A DNA stretch of 64,000 nucleotides, taken from assembly GCF_003171675.1 (NCBI RefSeq), contig NZ_QFZQ01000002.1, forward strand, positions 1 through 64,000, given 5' to 3'. Below the pieces are notes generated by a model that saw only the letters and a program-made list of their open reading frames with translations, was not told the origin of the DNA and ran no database searches. How positions within the stretch are numbered: the first letter of the stretch is position 1; each line of letters starts with the position of its first letter. Both the position numbers and the translations under genes were made by a program. The DNA is from Reichenbachiella versicolor (GTDB lineage: Bacteria; Bacteroidota; Bacteroidia; Cytophagales; Cyclobacteriaceae). Shown here piece by piece: positions 35,296-44,569 of the stretch.

Positions 35296-35955
35296 TCATT
35301 TGCCTGGCTTGAGATCAAAATCCTTAAACATCGGCGCTCGACCAATTTCCGAGCAAATCGGACATTCATTAGGATTGTGTCCTCTCGCAGGACAATATTC
35401 TCTCCCAAAGAAAATTATCTGAAGATGTAGCTTATTCCAAAGCTCTTCACCAAACAGTCTCTTGCAATCCTTTTCTGTTTGAACCACATTCTTACCATTT
35501 GACAAGCCCCACCTATATATCAATCTATGTATATGAGTATCCACAGGAAATGCAGGTACTCCGAAAGCTTGAGACATCACTACTGAAGCGGTTTTATGAC
35601 CTACAGCTGGCAACTCCTCCAAAGCAGCCATATCTGCTGGTACTTCACCGTTATATTTATCCACTAAAATTTTAGATAGTTCAGAAATACCCTTAGACTT
35701 CATGGGGCTCAATCCACAGGGACGTATTATTTCTTTTATTCTCTCCACCGGCACTAAAGCCATATCAAAAGCATTATCTGCCACTTCAAAAAGTGTAGGA
35801 GTGATCTTATTCACCCTTTCATCAGTACACTGTGCGGAAAGTAGTACAGCAACTAAAAGTGTATATGGACTATAATGATCCAATGGAACAGGTACCGTAG
35901 GATACAGTTCTTCAAGTTTATCTACAACGAATTGTACTTTTTCAGCTTTATTCAT
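35296..35955 (-). CDS. nth: Endonuclease III (base-excision DNA glycosylase/AP lyase)
   Basis: The helix-hairpin-helix E-L-P-A-V-G-H-K-T-A-S carries the catalytic Lys, and V-D-T-H-I-H-R carries the catalytic Asp; both are intact, so it should remove oxidised pyrimidines and nick abasic sites. The C-terminal iron-sulfur loop is unusual: E-Y-C-P-A-R-G-H-N-P-N-E-C-P-I-C has C-x9-C-x2-C and no fourth Cys, unlike the classic C-x6-C-x2-C-x5-C. miaA is nine bases upstream on the same strand, giving an miaA-nth unit. Confidence 0.95.
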   Translation of the reverse strand: MNKAEKVQFVVDKLEELYPTVPVPLDHYSPYTLLVAVLLSAQCTDERVNKITPTLFEVADNAFDMALVPVERIKEIIRPCGLSPMKSKGISELSKILVDKYNGEVPADMAALEELPAVGHKTASVVMSQAFGVPAFPVDTHIHRLIYRWGLSNGKNVVQTEKDCKRLFGEELWNKLHLQIIFFGREYCPARGHNPNECPICSEIGRAPMFKDFDLKPGK

Positions 35956-35964
35956 TTCACAAGA

Positions 35965-36864
35965 TTAATTAAAATAGGTATCGGTTATACGTTTAATTTT
36001 CTCTTTTAACGATAGCTTTCCATCAATCCAGTTAATTTTAATCCCCTGTTTTTCCATCCTTCGAAACCAAGTCATTTGGCGTTTGGCAAACTGATGTATC
36101 GCTGAATTAAGCTTTTGATACATATCATTATAACTTATTTCACCTTCTATATACTGTACTAAAAACTTATACTCTAATCCATAAAACTTTAAAGATTCAG
36201 CAGAGGTTCCATTTGAAATCAATTGCTCAACTTCCGCTACCATACCGATATTTAACCTCTCTTTGAGTCGTTGTGTAATTCGCTTCTTTAACTCTCCTCT
36301 CTCCCAAACCAAACCATATACTTTAGTCTCAACCTTTGGAAGCTTCATTTCAATATTATGAGTCTCAATATAAGTAGCTATTTCAATAGCCCTAATTGTT
36401 CGATCAATGGTAGAAGTATCTGTAGAATTGTGAAGCTGTTTCTTTCTTGATAGTCTTTCAATAAGCTCTTCATGTTCAAATTTCTTTAGCTCATTTCTCA
36501 ATTCAACATTATCTGGAACTTTGACTAGCTTATACCCTTTTAGTACAGAGTCTATATACATACCTGTTCCACCACATAATATAGGTAGGTTGTTTTTTAA
36601 CTTCACTTTATTGTAAGCCTCATAAAAATCGCTCTGAAATTCAAATACATTATATTCATATCCTGGATCATGAATATCAATAATATGATATGGAATCGAC
36701 TTACCTTCCACTACATACTCATCAAGGTCCTTGCCAGTCCCCAAATTCATATTTCTATAAACTTGTCGAGAATCAGCGCTTATTATTTCACCATCAAATC
36801 TCGCAGCTATAGCCGTAGCTAGTCCTGTTTTACCCGAAGCTGTAGGGCCAAGTATTGTTATCAT
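35965..36864 (-). CDS. miaA: tRNA dimethylallyltransferase
   Basis: MiaA adds a dimethylallyl group to A37 of tRNAs that read codons starting with U. The P-loop I-L-G-P-T-A-S-G-K-T (3-12), I-S-A-D-S-R-Q-V-Y (29-37) and a G-G-T-G-M-Y substrate segment are present; 299 residues is normal. The dimethylallyl donor comes from the isoprenoid pathway, whose last enzyme, IspH, is encoded by the divergent neighbour at 37077. Confidence 0.97.
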   Translation of the reverse strand: MITILGPTASGKTGLATAIAARFDGEIISADSRQVYRNMNLGTGKDLDEYVVEGKSIPYHIIDIHDPGYEYNVFEFQSDFYEAYNKVKLKNNLPILCGGTGMYIDSVLKGYKLVKVPDNVELRNELKKFEHEELIERLSRKKQLHNSTDTSTIDRTIRAIEIATYIETHNIEMKLPKVETKVYGLVWERGELKKRITQRLKERLNIGMVAEVEQLISNGTSAESLKFYGLEYKFLVQYIEGEISYNDMYQKLNSAIHQFAKRQMTWFRRMEKQGIKINWIDGKLSLKEKIKRITDTYFN

Positions 36865-37045
36865 AACTGTAAAGTTATTTCAATATTCAAAGCTCCACTA
36901 CTATGAATGCTGTGTGTTATGTATTTATTTCTAATTGAGCGATCACAATATGAGGATATGAAGACAATGAAGCTATTAGACGGTTCTTAACATTAAAATG
37001 TCACGAAAAGTATGCCTAACTCCTTTCCTCTTTCATTAGTACTGC

Positions 37046-37053
37046 TAGTTTTG
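37046..37053 (+). promoter_or_regulatory. Candidate -7 element of ispH
   Basis: TAGTTTTG matches TAnnTTTG and lies 23 bases upstream of the ATG at 37077. It supports that start rather than the TTG at 37071. No clear -33 element was found. Confidence 0.4.
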
Positions 37054-37076
37054 CTAATCCATTTTCACCCTTGTTC

Positions 37077-38324
37077 ATGAGAAAGTTTGATATTCCTAAT
37101 AAATACGAATCCTCCATCATATCTGAAGTCAAACAAATCAGAAAACTGGCTAGTGGGAAAGAACACCGTAAAGATTTCACCCCTACAGAACTAGATTTTG
37201 GTCCAGTAAGGTTTTATACCGCTAGACATTTTGGATTTTGCTTCGGGGTAGAAAACGCTATCGAAACAGCTTATCGAATCATCGCAGAAAACCCCAATAA
37301 GAAAATCTACCTTCTTAGTGAAATGATTCATAACCCTACGGTAAACCAAGATCTTCAAGATCTCGGGATTCAATTCATTCAAGACACCAAAGGCAACCCT
37401 TACATTTCTTGGGAAAAAATTAAGAGTGAAGACATCGTGATCATTCCCGCATTTGGGGCTACTAGAGAAATCGAAGAACTTCTAAAAACCAAAGGAATTG
37501 CTATTGAAAAATACGATACTACATGCCCTTTTGTAGAGCGAGTATGGAAACGTTCCAAAAGTCTTGGTGAAAAGAAGTATACAGTCGTGATACATGGTAA
37601 AATAGATCATGAAGAAACTCGTGCTACTTTCTCACATGCTGCTGAGCATGGACATGCCCTTGTCATCCAAAATATGGAAGAAACTAAACTTCTAGCTGAA
37701 GTAATTAATAGCGAAGATCCTGATGAACTATTTGAAAAGCACTTTGGAGCTATGAAGAATCGAACACCCGGTTTTAAGGCTAGTCAGCATTTGGCTAAAG
37801 TTGGTGTCGTTAATCAAACAACTATGCTATCTACTGAAACTCGGGCTATTGCGGAATTCATTAAAGATGTTTTAGCCTCGAAGTATGTAGAACTAGAAAC
37901 TAAGCAATACTTCGCAGATACCCGAGATACGTTGTGTTATGCGACATCAGATAATCAAGCATCGCTAAGAGAGTTACTTGAGATAAAGGCAGACTTCGCA
38001 GTTGTAGTTGGAGGGTACAAAAGTGCCAATACCACACACTTAGTAGAACTGTGCGAAGAAAAATTACCGACATATTTTATTAATGGAGCAGACAAAATAA
38101 TAGCTAAGAACGAAATTCTACATTTCAACAGACTTACCAAGGAAGAAATCTCTAGCCAGTTCATTCCTCAAAAAGAAAAAGTAAATGTGCTAATATCGAG
38201 CGGCGCATCATGTCCTGATGCTATTGTAGAGCAAGTCATTCAACGAATCTTATCATTCTTTGATAATACAAAAGATATCGATATTGTATTAAAAAACTTA
38301 AAAGATGAATTGATGACAGAATAA
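37077..38324 (+). CDS. ispH: 4-hydroxy-3-methylbut-2-enyl diphosphate reductase
   Basis: IspH is the last enzyme of the MEP pathway and makes IPP and DMAPP. The three cysteine ligands of its 4Fe-4S cluster appear in G-F-C-F-G-V-E-N-A, T-T-C-P-F-V and G-A-S-C-P-D-A-I-V. At 415 residues it is about 100 longer than the E. coli enzyme. It has an N-terminal lead of about 45 residues and an insert in the middle, like the long forms of cyanobacteria and plants. It is divergent from miaA, which uses DMAPP. Confidence 0.95.
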   Translation: MRKFDIPNKYESSIISEVKQIRKLASGKEHRKDFTPTELDFGPVRFYTARHFGFCFGVENAIETAYRIIAENPNKKIYLLSEMIHNPTVNQDLQDLGIQFIQDTKGNPYISWEKIKSEDIVIIPAFGATREIEELLKTKGIAIEKYDTTCPFVERVWKRSKSLGEKKYTVVIHGKIDHEETRATFSHAAEHGHALVIQNMEETKLLAEVINSEDPDELFEKHFGAMKNRTPGFKASQHLAKVGVVNQTTMLSTETRAIAEFIKDVLASKYVELETKQYFADTRDTLCYATSDNQASLRELLEIKADFAVVVGGYKSANTTHLVELCEEKLPTYFINGADKIIAKNEILHFNRLTKEEISSQFIPQKEKVNVLISSGASCPDAIVEQVIQRILSFFDNTKDIDIVLKNLKDELMTE

Positions 38325-38347
38325 AATTAACCCTGTCATCAATTCAC

Positions 38348-38464
38348 TTAAAAAACAAACATCAGTAGCCTGATCAAAAGAATCAGAACTAGTGTCGATA
38401 TGAGCGAAAGAACGAATCTATCACTTTCAAAAGATCCTGTTTTAAACTTGGTTTGTTTGCGCAT
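38348..38464 (-). CDS. Possible 38-residue single-pass membrane peptide
   Basis: ATG at 38464 opens a frame reading M-R-K-Q-T-K-F-K-T-G-S-F-E-S-D, then a hydrophobic helix (about 17-38, V-L-S-L-I-S-T-L-V-L-I-L-L-I) up to the stop at 38348. The basic N-terminus and single helix resemble many small membrane proteins. It is too short for statistics, and coding is unproven. Confidence 0.35.
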   Translation of the reverse strand: MRKQTKFKTGSFESDRFVLSLISTLVLILLIRLLMFVF

Positions 38465-38529
38465 GCTAGATTTTTGTTGGTTTAAACCAAGATAATCAAA
38501 TTCGACTTAAAAAAGAGTCAAATTACTGA

Positions 38530-38796
38530 TCAAGAATCCGAAAAAAGTTGAATACGAGCTTCAGAATACAAATCATAAGCTGCGACCAAAAGTTCGTTAG
38601 CAACGGACTCTCCGTAAATATCATATTTGTTAATAGATGATCGGTTTTCGACATATATTGGAGAGTATTCTGATTCAAATTCATCCCAGATAACAAGCAT
38701 ATACTCATAACCTATCTTACTATTCCTTCCATTTTCCAACCACTGATCAAAGGTCTCTTCCTCTAGTGATTTCGGGTAATCCGAACCATCAAACAT
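38530..38796 (-). CDS. Small acidic protein, unknown
   Basis: The 88-residue protein is acidic, with no signal peptide or membrane helix. It reads M-F-D-G-S-D-Y-P-K-S-L-E-E-E-T-F-D-Q-W and later Y-E-Y-M-L-V-I-W-D-E. The regular mix of hydrophobic and acidic residues suggests a folded domain. I do not recognise it. It lies alone between ispH and the HopJ-family gene. Confidence 0.5.
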   Translation of the reverse strand: MFDGSDYPKSLEEETFDQWLENGRNSKIGYEYMLVIWDEFESEYSPIYVENRSSINKYDIYGESVANELLVAAYDLYSEARIQLFSDS

Positions 38797-39016
38797 TGCA
38801 CTCTATTTAATTAATCAAGCAATTTAGTAATCAACGGTCTGTGAAAAGACAAACTAATACATTTATGCATTTCAAATTTAGTTCAGACATCAATTGGCTA
38901 TTAACAATTGATCGTAATTCAAAAAACTAATTCTCTCATCTTTTTACAGTGAAATGTTTTGATCCAATCTATCAATTATATTCGCGCACTAAATTTTTAA
39001 GCATTTACTATTTATT

Positions 39017-39364
39017 ATGAATTTAAGTGATTTCATTTCTAAATTAGAAAAAAGCCCAGAACAAGTTACTTTTGATGACACGATGAGTACAGTGGACACC
39101 AACTATAGCTTCAGTCCTACTTTCTTCGAAAATGGAAATATTAAGAACGAAGCGGGTGAAAATTCTGGTTCATGTAAATTATTTGCTTTTGCTAAGTTAA
39201 ATCGATTAACGAAAGAACAAACATTACATTGTTTTGGCGAATATTATAGACACGATGTCCTCAAAGATGCACAAGGCGATAACCATCAAAACATTAGAAA
39301 TTTCATAAAGTATGGGTGGAAAGGAGTAAAGTTCGAAAAAGAAGCCCTAAAAAGCATTCATTAA
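39017..39364 (+). CDS. HopJ-family (type III effector-like) protein
   Basis: The 115-residue protein fits the HopJ family: F-D-D-T-M-S-T-V-D-T-N-Y, F-x-N-G, N-x-A-G-x-N-S-G-S-C-K-L-F-A-F-A, T-L-H-C-F-G-E-Y-Y-R and N-I-R-N-F-I-K-Y-G-W. Although named from a Pseudomonas effector, the family is widespread in non-pathogens with no type III secretion, and no secretion genes are present here. It is therefore best read as a conserved cytoplasmic protein of unknown role. Confidence 0.92.
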   Translation: MNLSDFISKLEKSPEQVTFDDTMSTVDTNYSFSPTFFENGNIKNEAGENSGSCKLFAFAKLNRLTKEQTLHCFGEYYRHDVLKDAQGDNHQNIRNFIKYGWKGVKFEKEALKSIH

Positions 39365-39427
39365 TAAACGAAATAGAACTCTATTACACCCAAATTACTT
39401 TTCAAATACTTAATAAAAGCATTAAGA

Positions 39428-40267
39428 CTATTTAGCGGCCATTCGTATCTGAACCGCTCTTTCTACACCTTTTTTAAAAGGGTATCTTAAAGCATGACGA
39501 ATAACCCACCTTAATTCTTTTGAAGCACCATTTAACCACTCTTCGCAAAGGTCCAATGCTAACTCTAGATTATCCTTAGCTATATCTCCTACATGATTGG
39601 CTACACTTCTTCTTACATATAGTACAGGATCATTCTTTAAATGTTCCAGAATTTTGATCGAAGGGATTGGGTCTTCAGCTAAATTTCTCAACTTACTCGC
39701 CCAAGGAAGTCTTGGTCTTGCTCCTTCAGAGCATAACCGTCTGACATGAGGATTCTCATCGTTCATCCATTCATAAAAGTATTCAAAGGTCCTATCCTGA
39801 TCTGCATTAATAAATGATCTAACCGAAAACTCACAGGTATATCGTTTAGTAATTTCATACTGTATACTCATAGACAAGTCAAATGGATCCACACCTTGAT
39901 TATAGCATGGGTCAAGACCGTACTTAGCAATATATTCGCAATGAGGCATGTAAATCATCGGAGCCAATCCATTGTCCATGGTACTATCTAGAGGTGGTGT
40001 CAGCGAATTAATAATTACTGGAATAGCTTCGCTATAAACTTCTGGCAAAAAACGTCTGAGAGCTTCCGCTATCTTTTGTGCCCTAGGTTTGAGCTCATAT
40101 TTTTCAATTCCATTTAATGCTTCTGCTAAGAATCTATCTTTATCAAAAGATGGGTGTGCTAAATATAAATTCGTTGCTATTTGATAGATCGTATCTCTAT
40201 TAAAAAACTCTTTTAGAGGCACTCCTTTTTGAATAGAGCTAGCCGCTTCTGGTAACTTAATTTCCAA
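39428..40267 (-). CDS. DNA alkylation repair HEAT-repeat protein (AlkC/AlkD-like)
   Basis: The 279-residue, all-helical protein has HEAT-like repeats and the family block N-P-H-V-R-R-L-C-S-E-G-A-R-P-R-L-P-W-A, then D-P-V-L-Y-V-R-R-S-V-A-N-H-V-G-D-I-A-K-D. AlkC/AlkD glycosylases remove alkylated bases without base flipping. The start is TTG at 40267; no in-frame ATG occurs before the first repeat, and an upstream stop lies 12 bases away. It ends head-to-tail near the DCC gene on the same strand. Confidence 0.9.
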   Translation of the reverse strand: MEIKLPEAASSIQKGVPLKEFFNRDTIYQIATNLYLAHPSFDKDRFLAEALNGIEKYELKPRAQKIAEALRRFLPEVYSEAIPVIINSLTPPLDSTMDNGLAPMIYMPHCEYIAKYGLDPCYNQGVDPFDLSMSIQYEITKRYTCEFSVRSFINADQDRTFEYFYEWMNDENPHVRRLCSEGARPRLPWASKLRNLAEDPIPSIKILEHLKNDPVLYVRRSVANHVGDIAKDNLELALDLCEEWLNGASKELRWVIRHALRYPFKKGVERAVQIRMAAK

Positions 40268-40281
40268 TTTCGTATGTCAGT

Positions 40282-40710
40282 TTATAGAATAAATCTTCTT
40301 TTTAATTCTGAGCTTGGCACGCGGCATGAATCAAACTTTCCAAACCACTTGTACCTATTTCGAGCAATAAATCGATATACCCCATCTCTTAAAAATTCGG
40401 GCAATACCTTTAAAAGAGTAAGCCAAGAAAGAGGTTTTTTTAAAAAACCAACAATAGCCAAACCTGCATTAGAATTAGCTAATAATTTACCATTTTGTAA
40501 AAAAAGAATACTTTCTAAATATCCTTCTGGAAAGCCATATTTCAAAAGAATCGATTTTCCCACTTCTGACTGCAAAGGTGTAAAAATCAGATCCGTGGAA
40601 GCTTCATAGCGTAGTATAAAATCTATAGAATCATTGCAAAACGCACATACACCATCATATAACACTAAGTTATTGTAATTCGAGATATCTACTTGACCAA
40701 GTTGATCCAT
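40282..40710 (-). CDS. DCC-family thiol-disulfide oxidoreductase
   Basis: The 142-residue protein opens with L-V-L-Y-D-G-V-C-A-F-C-N, the DCC-family thioredoxin-like site (CxxC at about 21-24), and has the characteristic F-x-P-L-Q-S and R-D-x-x-Y-R-F-I-A-R-N-R-Y-K-W-F-G segments. The exact substrate is unknown. It lacks a signal peptide. Its start lies 22 bases inside the 3' end of the upstream T9SS-type gene. Confidence 0.93.
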   Translation of the reverse strand: MDQLGQVDISNYNNLVLYDGVCAFCNDSIDFILRYEASTDLIFTPLQSEVGKSILLKYGFPEGYLESILFLQNGKLLANSNAGLAIVGFLKKPLSWLTLLKVLPEFLRDGVYRFIARNRYKWFGKFDSCRVPSSELKRRFIL

Positions 40711-43574
40711 CCCTTTCTAGTTTGCACTCTATCTTCATCATCAGACGTATCGAATTCTATAGTAGCACCGTAAAAATAAGTACCAGCATCTAGTTCTCTA
40801 CCCTGATCTGTCTTCCCATCCCAATAGATATTGATATTGTTTACCTCACCAAAATTCACTTCACGAGAATCATATTCAAATAGAACTCCTCCTGTTCTAT
40901 CAAAAACCTTAAACTCTATACTCTTTACGAACCTAGGACAAAACTCTCTTCCATCAAATCCAGACTCAATTAATTCTCCCCCTCCCGACGATGATGGCAC
41001 CAAGTCAGACATAGGCATAAAAAAGTCATTTATGTTATCTCCATTGGGTGAAAAAGCGTTGGGAAAAAATATTTGAGGACAATTATCAATAACTAACATT
41101 TCTGATCTTTCACCTACATTTCCTGATCTATCAACAGTTGCAACTTGGTAATACCCCTTAAAAGAATCCTTTCCAGAGTGCTGAAATTCTGTAAATCTAG
41201 TATTAACTAAGAAAGGTAAGTCATCTCCCTCCTTCGGTTTATCGTAATCAAAATAGATATTGTAGCTTTCCACATCATTATCACAAGCCTCATCCGTATT
41301 TTCCTCCCAATTCAAGACTACAGAATAATCAATCACGCCATTAGCATTACAAGGTAGACTATGAACCTGTGCCTCACAATCTACTTGATCAAAATCAGTG
41401 TTAAAACTAATAGGTGTACAAGGTGGCTCCAAATCATTAACTTCAGCTTCAACTATTTGAGATTTATTAATCAATGGTTCAGGTAAATCTGAATTCCCGT
41501 ATGTTCCTTGAGTAACTACATAATAATGATAAGTCTCCTCTTTACTAAGTGCAATACCATCATGACTTCCATCGTCTTTATATGTCACTCCTTCATTGGG
41601 TACATTTACCTCAGCGATTTTTTTAAACTCTAAATCACCAAAGCCATCATCAACAGCTCTCCATACTTCATGTATAGGAAAATCCTGAGAAACTATTGAC
41701 CAAGGGGTGTCACCCTCCCATCTCAAAGTTATTGATGTAGTATCGGTAGAGGTTGCTGTCAGCCATATAGAAGAAGCTGTCTCTGAGGGATCTACGGCTG
41801 TTCCAGTTGCATCATAGGCATTGATTTGATAAGAGACCGAATTACTTTTTGTATCCAATCCTATATCTGTATATTCTTTATCAGTTATCCCTCTAGCGAT
41901 CGTATCAGATGTATTAATTCTAACAACATCAAATGTAAAAGGTCTAGGAAACGTAACTACATCTAAATCTATTGGTTCTTCCCATCTTACGTAGACTTCA
42001 CCATCAGTTTCATCCGTTTTGTTAATATCTACATTAAGTATAACTGGAGAAACAATATCTATTTCTTGACAGGTCTCTTCAGAAACGTAACTCGCACCTC
42101 CATCTGGCAATGGAAATGATACTACTATTCTGTAGCAGTATAAAGCTCCTGGAGGCAACCCTTTGTCTTCATCTCCATTATCTGTGTATGTAGTCTGATT
42201 GATGTTTACCTCATCAATCAATTTATATCCAGCATTAGCAGGCATTCCTACTTCGCACCCATCAGGATCTATATCAAAACTATCTACCCGTCTCCAAATT
42301 TGCATGACTAAGTCTTCTCTCTTACTTCCTGAAAGACCACAATCATAATCATCCCAGCTCAAATTAACTTTTCGACCTTCCAAGTCAGAAATCAAACCTG
42401 TTGGTGCGGGCGCTACTACAGTAATATTCCAAACAGCGAAATCACTAAGTTTTGGTCCAAAGTCTGGATTGTCTCTAACCCTAACCTGTACCTCATAGGG
42501 TCTTTCACGCACATGATCACAAATAGTCTCCCAACTAAATTCTAAAGTAGAAGGCTGAGGATAAAACGTTGGAGGAACAGTAGACCGTGGTGTCTGTGTA
42601 GCAGGATTATTCAATAACTCAAATGGAGCCCCAAATGCCACAATTTCTACTGGATCATCATCTTCATCCTTTCCTATTATATTGGCTTCCAATAATGTAC
42701 CTGCTACAATACAAGTATCCTCTGGCATTTCTAATTCAGGTGGATTATTATCGGTATCCTCAATTATTATTTGCATATCTCGGGTCATTGACCCTATAAT
42801 CACCCAATTATCATCGATTTTACGCCATTCATCTACCACAAATGCCACGTTATATTCACCAGCAAAACCAGGCGCATCCCATGTAAGCGTACCGTCCAGA
42901 GAATCTATTTCAAAAATTGGTTGAGCATTTCCATCTTGATTTCCTTGACTAAAATTATCATAGAAACTAGGGTCAATAGGATCCTTATACCCATCAACTG
43001 ATCTATTGAAAAACTGTTTTGGAAAAGTGATTCGATATGATAAACTATCTCCATCTCTATCATATGCACCCGGATTATGCAAGAAAGTCCATTGAACTCC
43101 CCCTCTATCTATTGGAGGTATTAAAAACACGGGTGAATTATTTACACCAATTGTCGGATCTATTACAAGAGTCGTTTCTACATAAAATGGAGTATTCACG
43201 GAATTACTCATATTGACTATTCCAGCATTCCTGTTTACTTCGGAGTATCTGACTGTATAAACACCAGGACCTTGAAAGGTATGATTAAATTCAAGTACAT
43301 TATATGCTACTTCGTCTCCTAACGACACGTTCTGCTGAACCAGATTACCTTCGCTAGACGATTTTGTAGTCCCATCCCCAAAATTCATTTGACCATCTCC
43401 AGCAAATGGCACGTCTGACCCTGTATCTGTGTATCCAACAATAGAAAATTTGTATGCTAGAGTAGATGTTGATATTCTTTCTGCTATGATCTCTCCTGCC
43501 CTTATATGTGTCGCACTAACTCTTTGAGCTATTATTAAACAAGGTAGAATTATGAATAAGATCAGTTTTCTCAT
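40689..43574 (-). CDS. Large secreted protein with gliding-motility-type (T9SS type B) sorting domain
   Basis: The 961-residue protein has a signal peptide and a modular adhesin-like body: an N-terminal PKD/Ig-like region, a cadherin-like segment (A-Y-D-R-D-G-D-S-L-S-Y), and several fibronectin III-like repeats from about 390 to 810. The C-terminus is the gliding-motility-associated domain: F-F-P-N-A-F-S-P-N-G-D-N-I-N-D, V-F-D-R-T-G, and W-D-G-K-T-D-Q-G-R-E-L-D-A-G-T-Y-F-Y. This domain sends proteins out through the type IX secretion system. A role in adhesion or surface structure is inferred. The CxxC oxidoreductase overlapping its end might assist folding, though it looks cytoplasmic. Confidence 0.92.
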   Translation of the reverse strand: MRKLILFIILPCLIIAQRVSATHIRAGEIIAERISTSTLAYKFSIVGYTDTGSDVPFAGDGQMNFGDGTTKSSSEGNLVQQNVSLGDEVAYNVLEFNHTFQGPGVYTVRYSEVNRNAGIVNMSNSVNTPFYVETTLVIDPTIGVNNSPVFLIPPIDRGGVQWTFLHNPGAYDRDGDSLSYRITFPKQFFNRSVDGYKDPIDPSFYDNFSQGNQDGNAQPIFEIDSLDGTLTWDAPGFAGEYNVAFVVDEWRKIDDNWVIIGSMTRDMQIIIEDTDNNPPELEMPEDTCIVAGTLLEANIIGKDEDDDPVEIVAFGAPFELLNNPATQTPRSTVPPTFYPQPSTLEFSWETICDHVRERPYEVQVRVRDNPDFGPKLSDFAVWNITVVAPAPTGLISDLEGRKVNLSWDDYDCGLSGSKREDLVMQIWRRVDSFDIDPDGCEVGMPANAGYKLIDEVNINQTTYTDNGDEDKGLPPGALYCYRIVVSFPLPDGGASYVSEETCQEIDIVSPVILNVDINKTDETDGEVYVRWEEPIDLDVVTFPRPFTFDVVRINTSDTIARGITDKEYTDIGLDTKSNSVSYQINAYDATGTAVDPSETASSIWLTATSTDTTSITLRWEGDTPWSIVSQDFPIHEVWRAVDDGFGDLEFKKIAEVNVPNEGVTYKDDGSHDGIALSKEETYHYYVVTQGTYGNSDLPEPLINKSQIVEAEVNDLEPPCTPISFNTDFDQVDCEAQVHSLPCNANGVIDYSVVLNWEENTDEACDNDVESYNIYFDYDKPKEGDDLPFLVNTRFTEFQHSGKDSFKGYYQVATVDRSGNVGERSEMLVIDNCPQIFFPNAFSPNGDNINDFFMPMSDLVPSSSGGGELIESGFDGREFCPRFVKSIEFKVFDRTGGVLFEYDSREVNFGEVNNINIYWDGKTDQGRELDAGTYFYGATIEFDTSDDEDRVQTRKGWINLVK

Positions 43575-43781
43575 GATGCGAATATCGAATTTCTAAGTTG
43601 TAAGTCCATTTTTAATGCTATGATTTTAAATACTCTATTAAATAGACATTGACAAGTAAAAGAACATTACGTAAAACTACTTAAAACACTAAGTATTTTT
43701 CTTTAGTTCATTCCTACGTAATAACAAATGACTGCAAGCATACTTTTGTTAATTTATAATACATCTAAATACTAAGCTTCA

Positions 43782-43812
43782 TTGGTCGGAACCCCTTCCA
43801 AATATATCTTTG
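43782..43812 (+). promoter_or_regulatory. Promoter of sdhCAB
   Basis: TTG at 43782-43784 and TATCTTTG at 43805-43812, 20 bases apart, match the Bacteroidota -33/-7 promoter. The sdhC ATG follows 41 bases after the -7 box. Confidence 0.6.
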
Positions 43813-43853
43813 AGCGATTTTAATATAGAACAACAATATTTCAACAACAGACT

Positions 43854-44546
43854 ATGAGTTGGATTACACAAACTTTATCCAGTAGTATCGGTAAAAAGGT
43901 ACTCATGGCCTTAACTGGCTTGTTTTTGATATTGTTTTTGGTCGTTCACTTAGCTGGAAACTTACAGCTATTAGTAGATGACGGAGGACAATCTTTTAAT
44001 GCGTACGCCTATAAAATGGCGCACAATCCGTTTATCAAGGTAGTTTCTTATGGAAACTTCTTTTTTATACTTCTTCATGCCGTAATCGGTATCGTCCTTA
44101 CAATAAAAAACAAAGCCGCTAGAAAAGTGGGTTATCATGTAAGTACTAAGGACTCAGAGAGCACGTGGGCCTCTAAAAACATGCCTTTGCTTGGAGTCAT
44201 TATACTTGTTTTCATTGTTGTTCACCTTATGGGTTTCTGGGCAAAAGCAAAACTTGGTATTGGAGAAATTGGTTTTGTGATCATTGATGGAGTAGAAATG
44301 CATGATTTGTACACTGTAGTCAAAACAGCTTATGAAAACATCTTGATCAGTGGATTTTACGTGATATCAATGATAGCTTTAGGATTCCATTTATCACATG
44401 GATTTCAAAGTGCTTTTCAAAGCCTTGGACTCAACCACAAGAAATACACTCCTTTATTTAAGACTGTAGGTACTTTGTATTCATACATTGTATGTTTCGG
44501 ATTCGCGATCATTCCGATCTTGATGTATTTAGGTATTTCATTTTAA
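43854..44546 (+). CDS. sdhC: Succinate dehydrogenase/fumarate reductase cytochrome b subunit
   Basis: The 230-residue membrane anchor has five helices (about 13-35, 62-82, 104-125, 153-175, 200-225), the single-subunit type B anchor of Bacteroidota that holds two hemes. Conserved histidines sit in V-V-H-L-A-G-N, L-L-H-A-V-I-G, V-V-H-L-M-G-F and F-H-L-S-H-G-F. It passes electrons between the Fe-S subunit and menaquinone. It is first in sdhCAB, with sdhA 23 bases downstream. Confidence 0.95.
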   Translation: MSWITQTLSSSIGKKVLMALTGLFLILFLVVHLAGNLQLLVDDGGQSFNAYAYKMAHNPFIKVVSYGNFFFILLHAVIGIVLTIKNKAARKVGYHVSTKDSESTWASKNMPLLGVIILVFIVVHLMGFWAKAKLGIGEIGFVIIDGVEMHDLYTVVKTAYENILISGFYVISMIALGFHLSHGFQSAFQSLGLNHKKYTPLFKTVGTLYSYIVCFGFAIIPILMYLGISF

Positions 44547-44569
44547 TCAACTTCAAATAAGATCATAAC

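Noticed and set aside
35146-35430. A 94-codon plus-strand open frame beginning at the cysH-family terminator
   Set aside because: It overlaps nth on the other strand, begins in the terminator and has no coding-like composition; nth is supported by catalytic motifs.
39017-39364. HopJ homology as evidence of type III secretion or pathogenicity
   Set aside because: No secretion genes are present, and the family is widespread in free-living bacteria.
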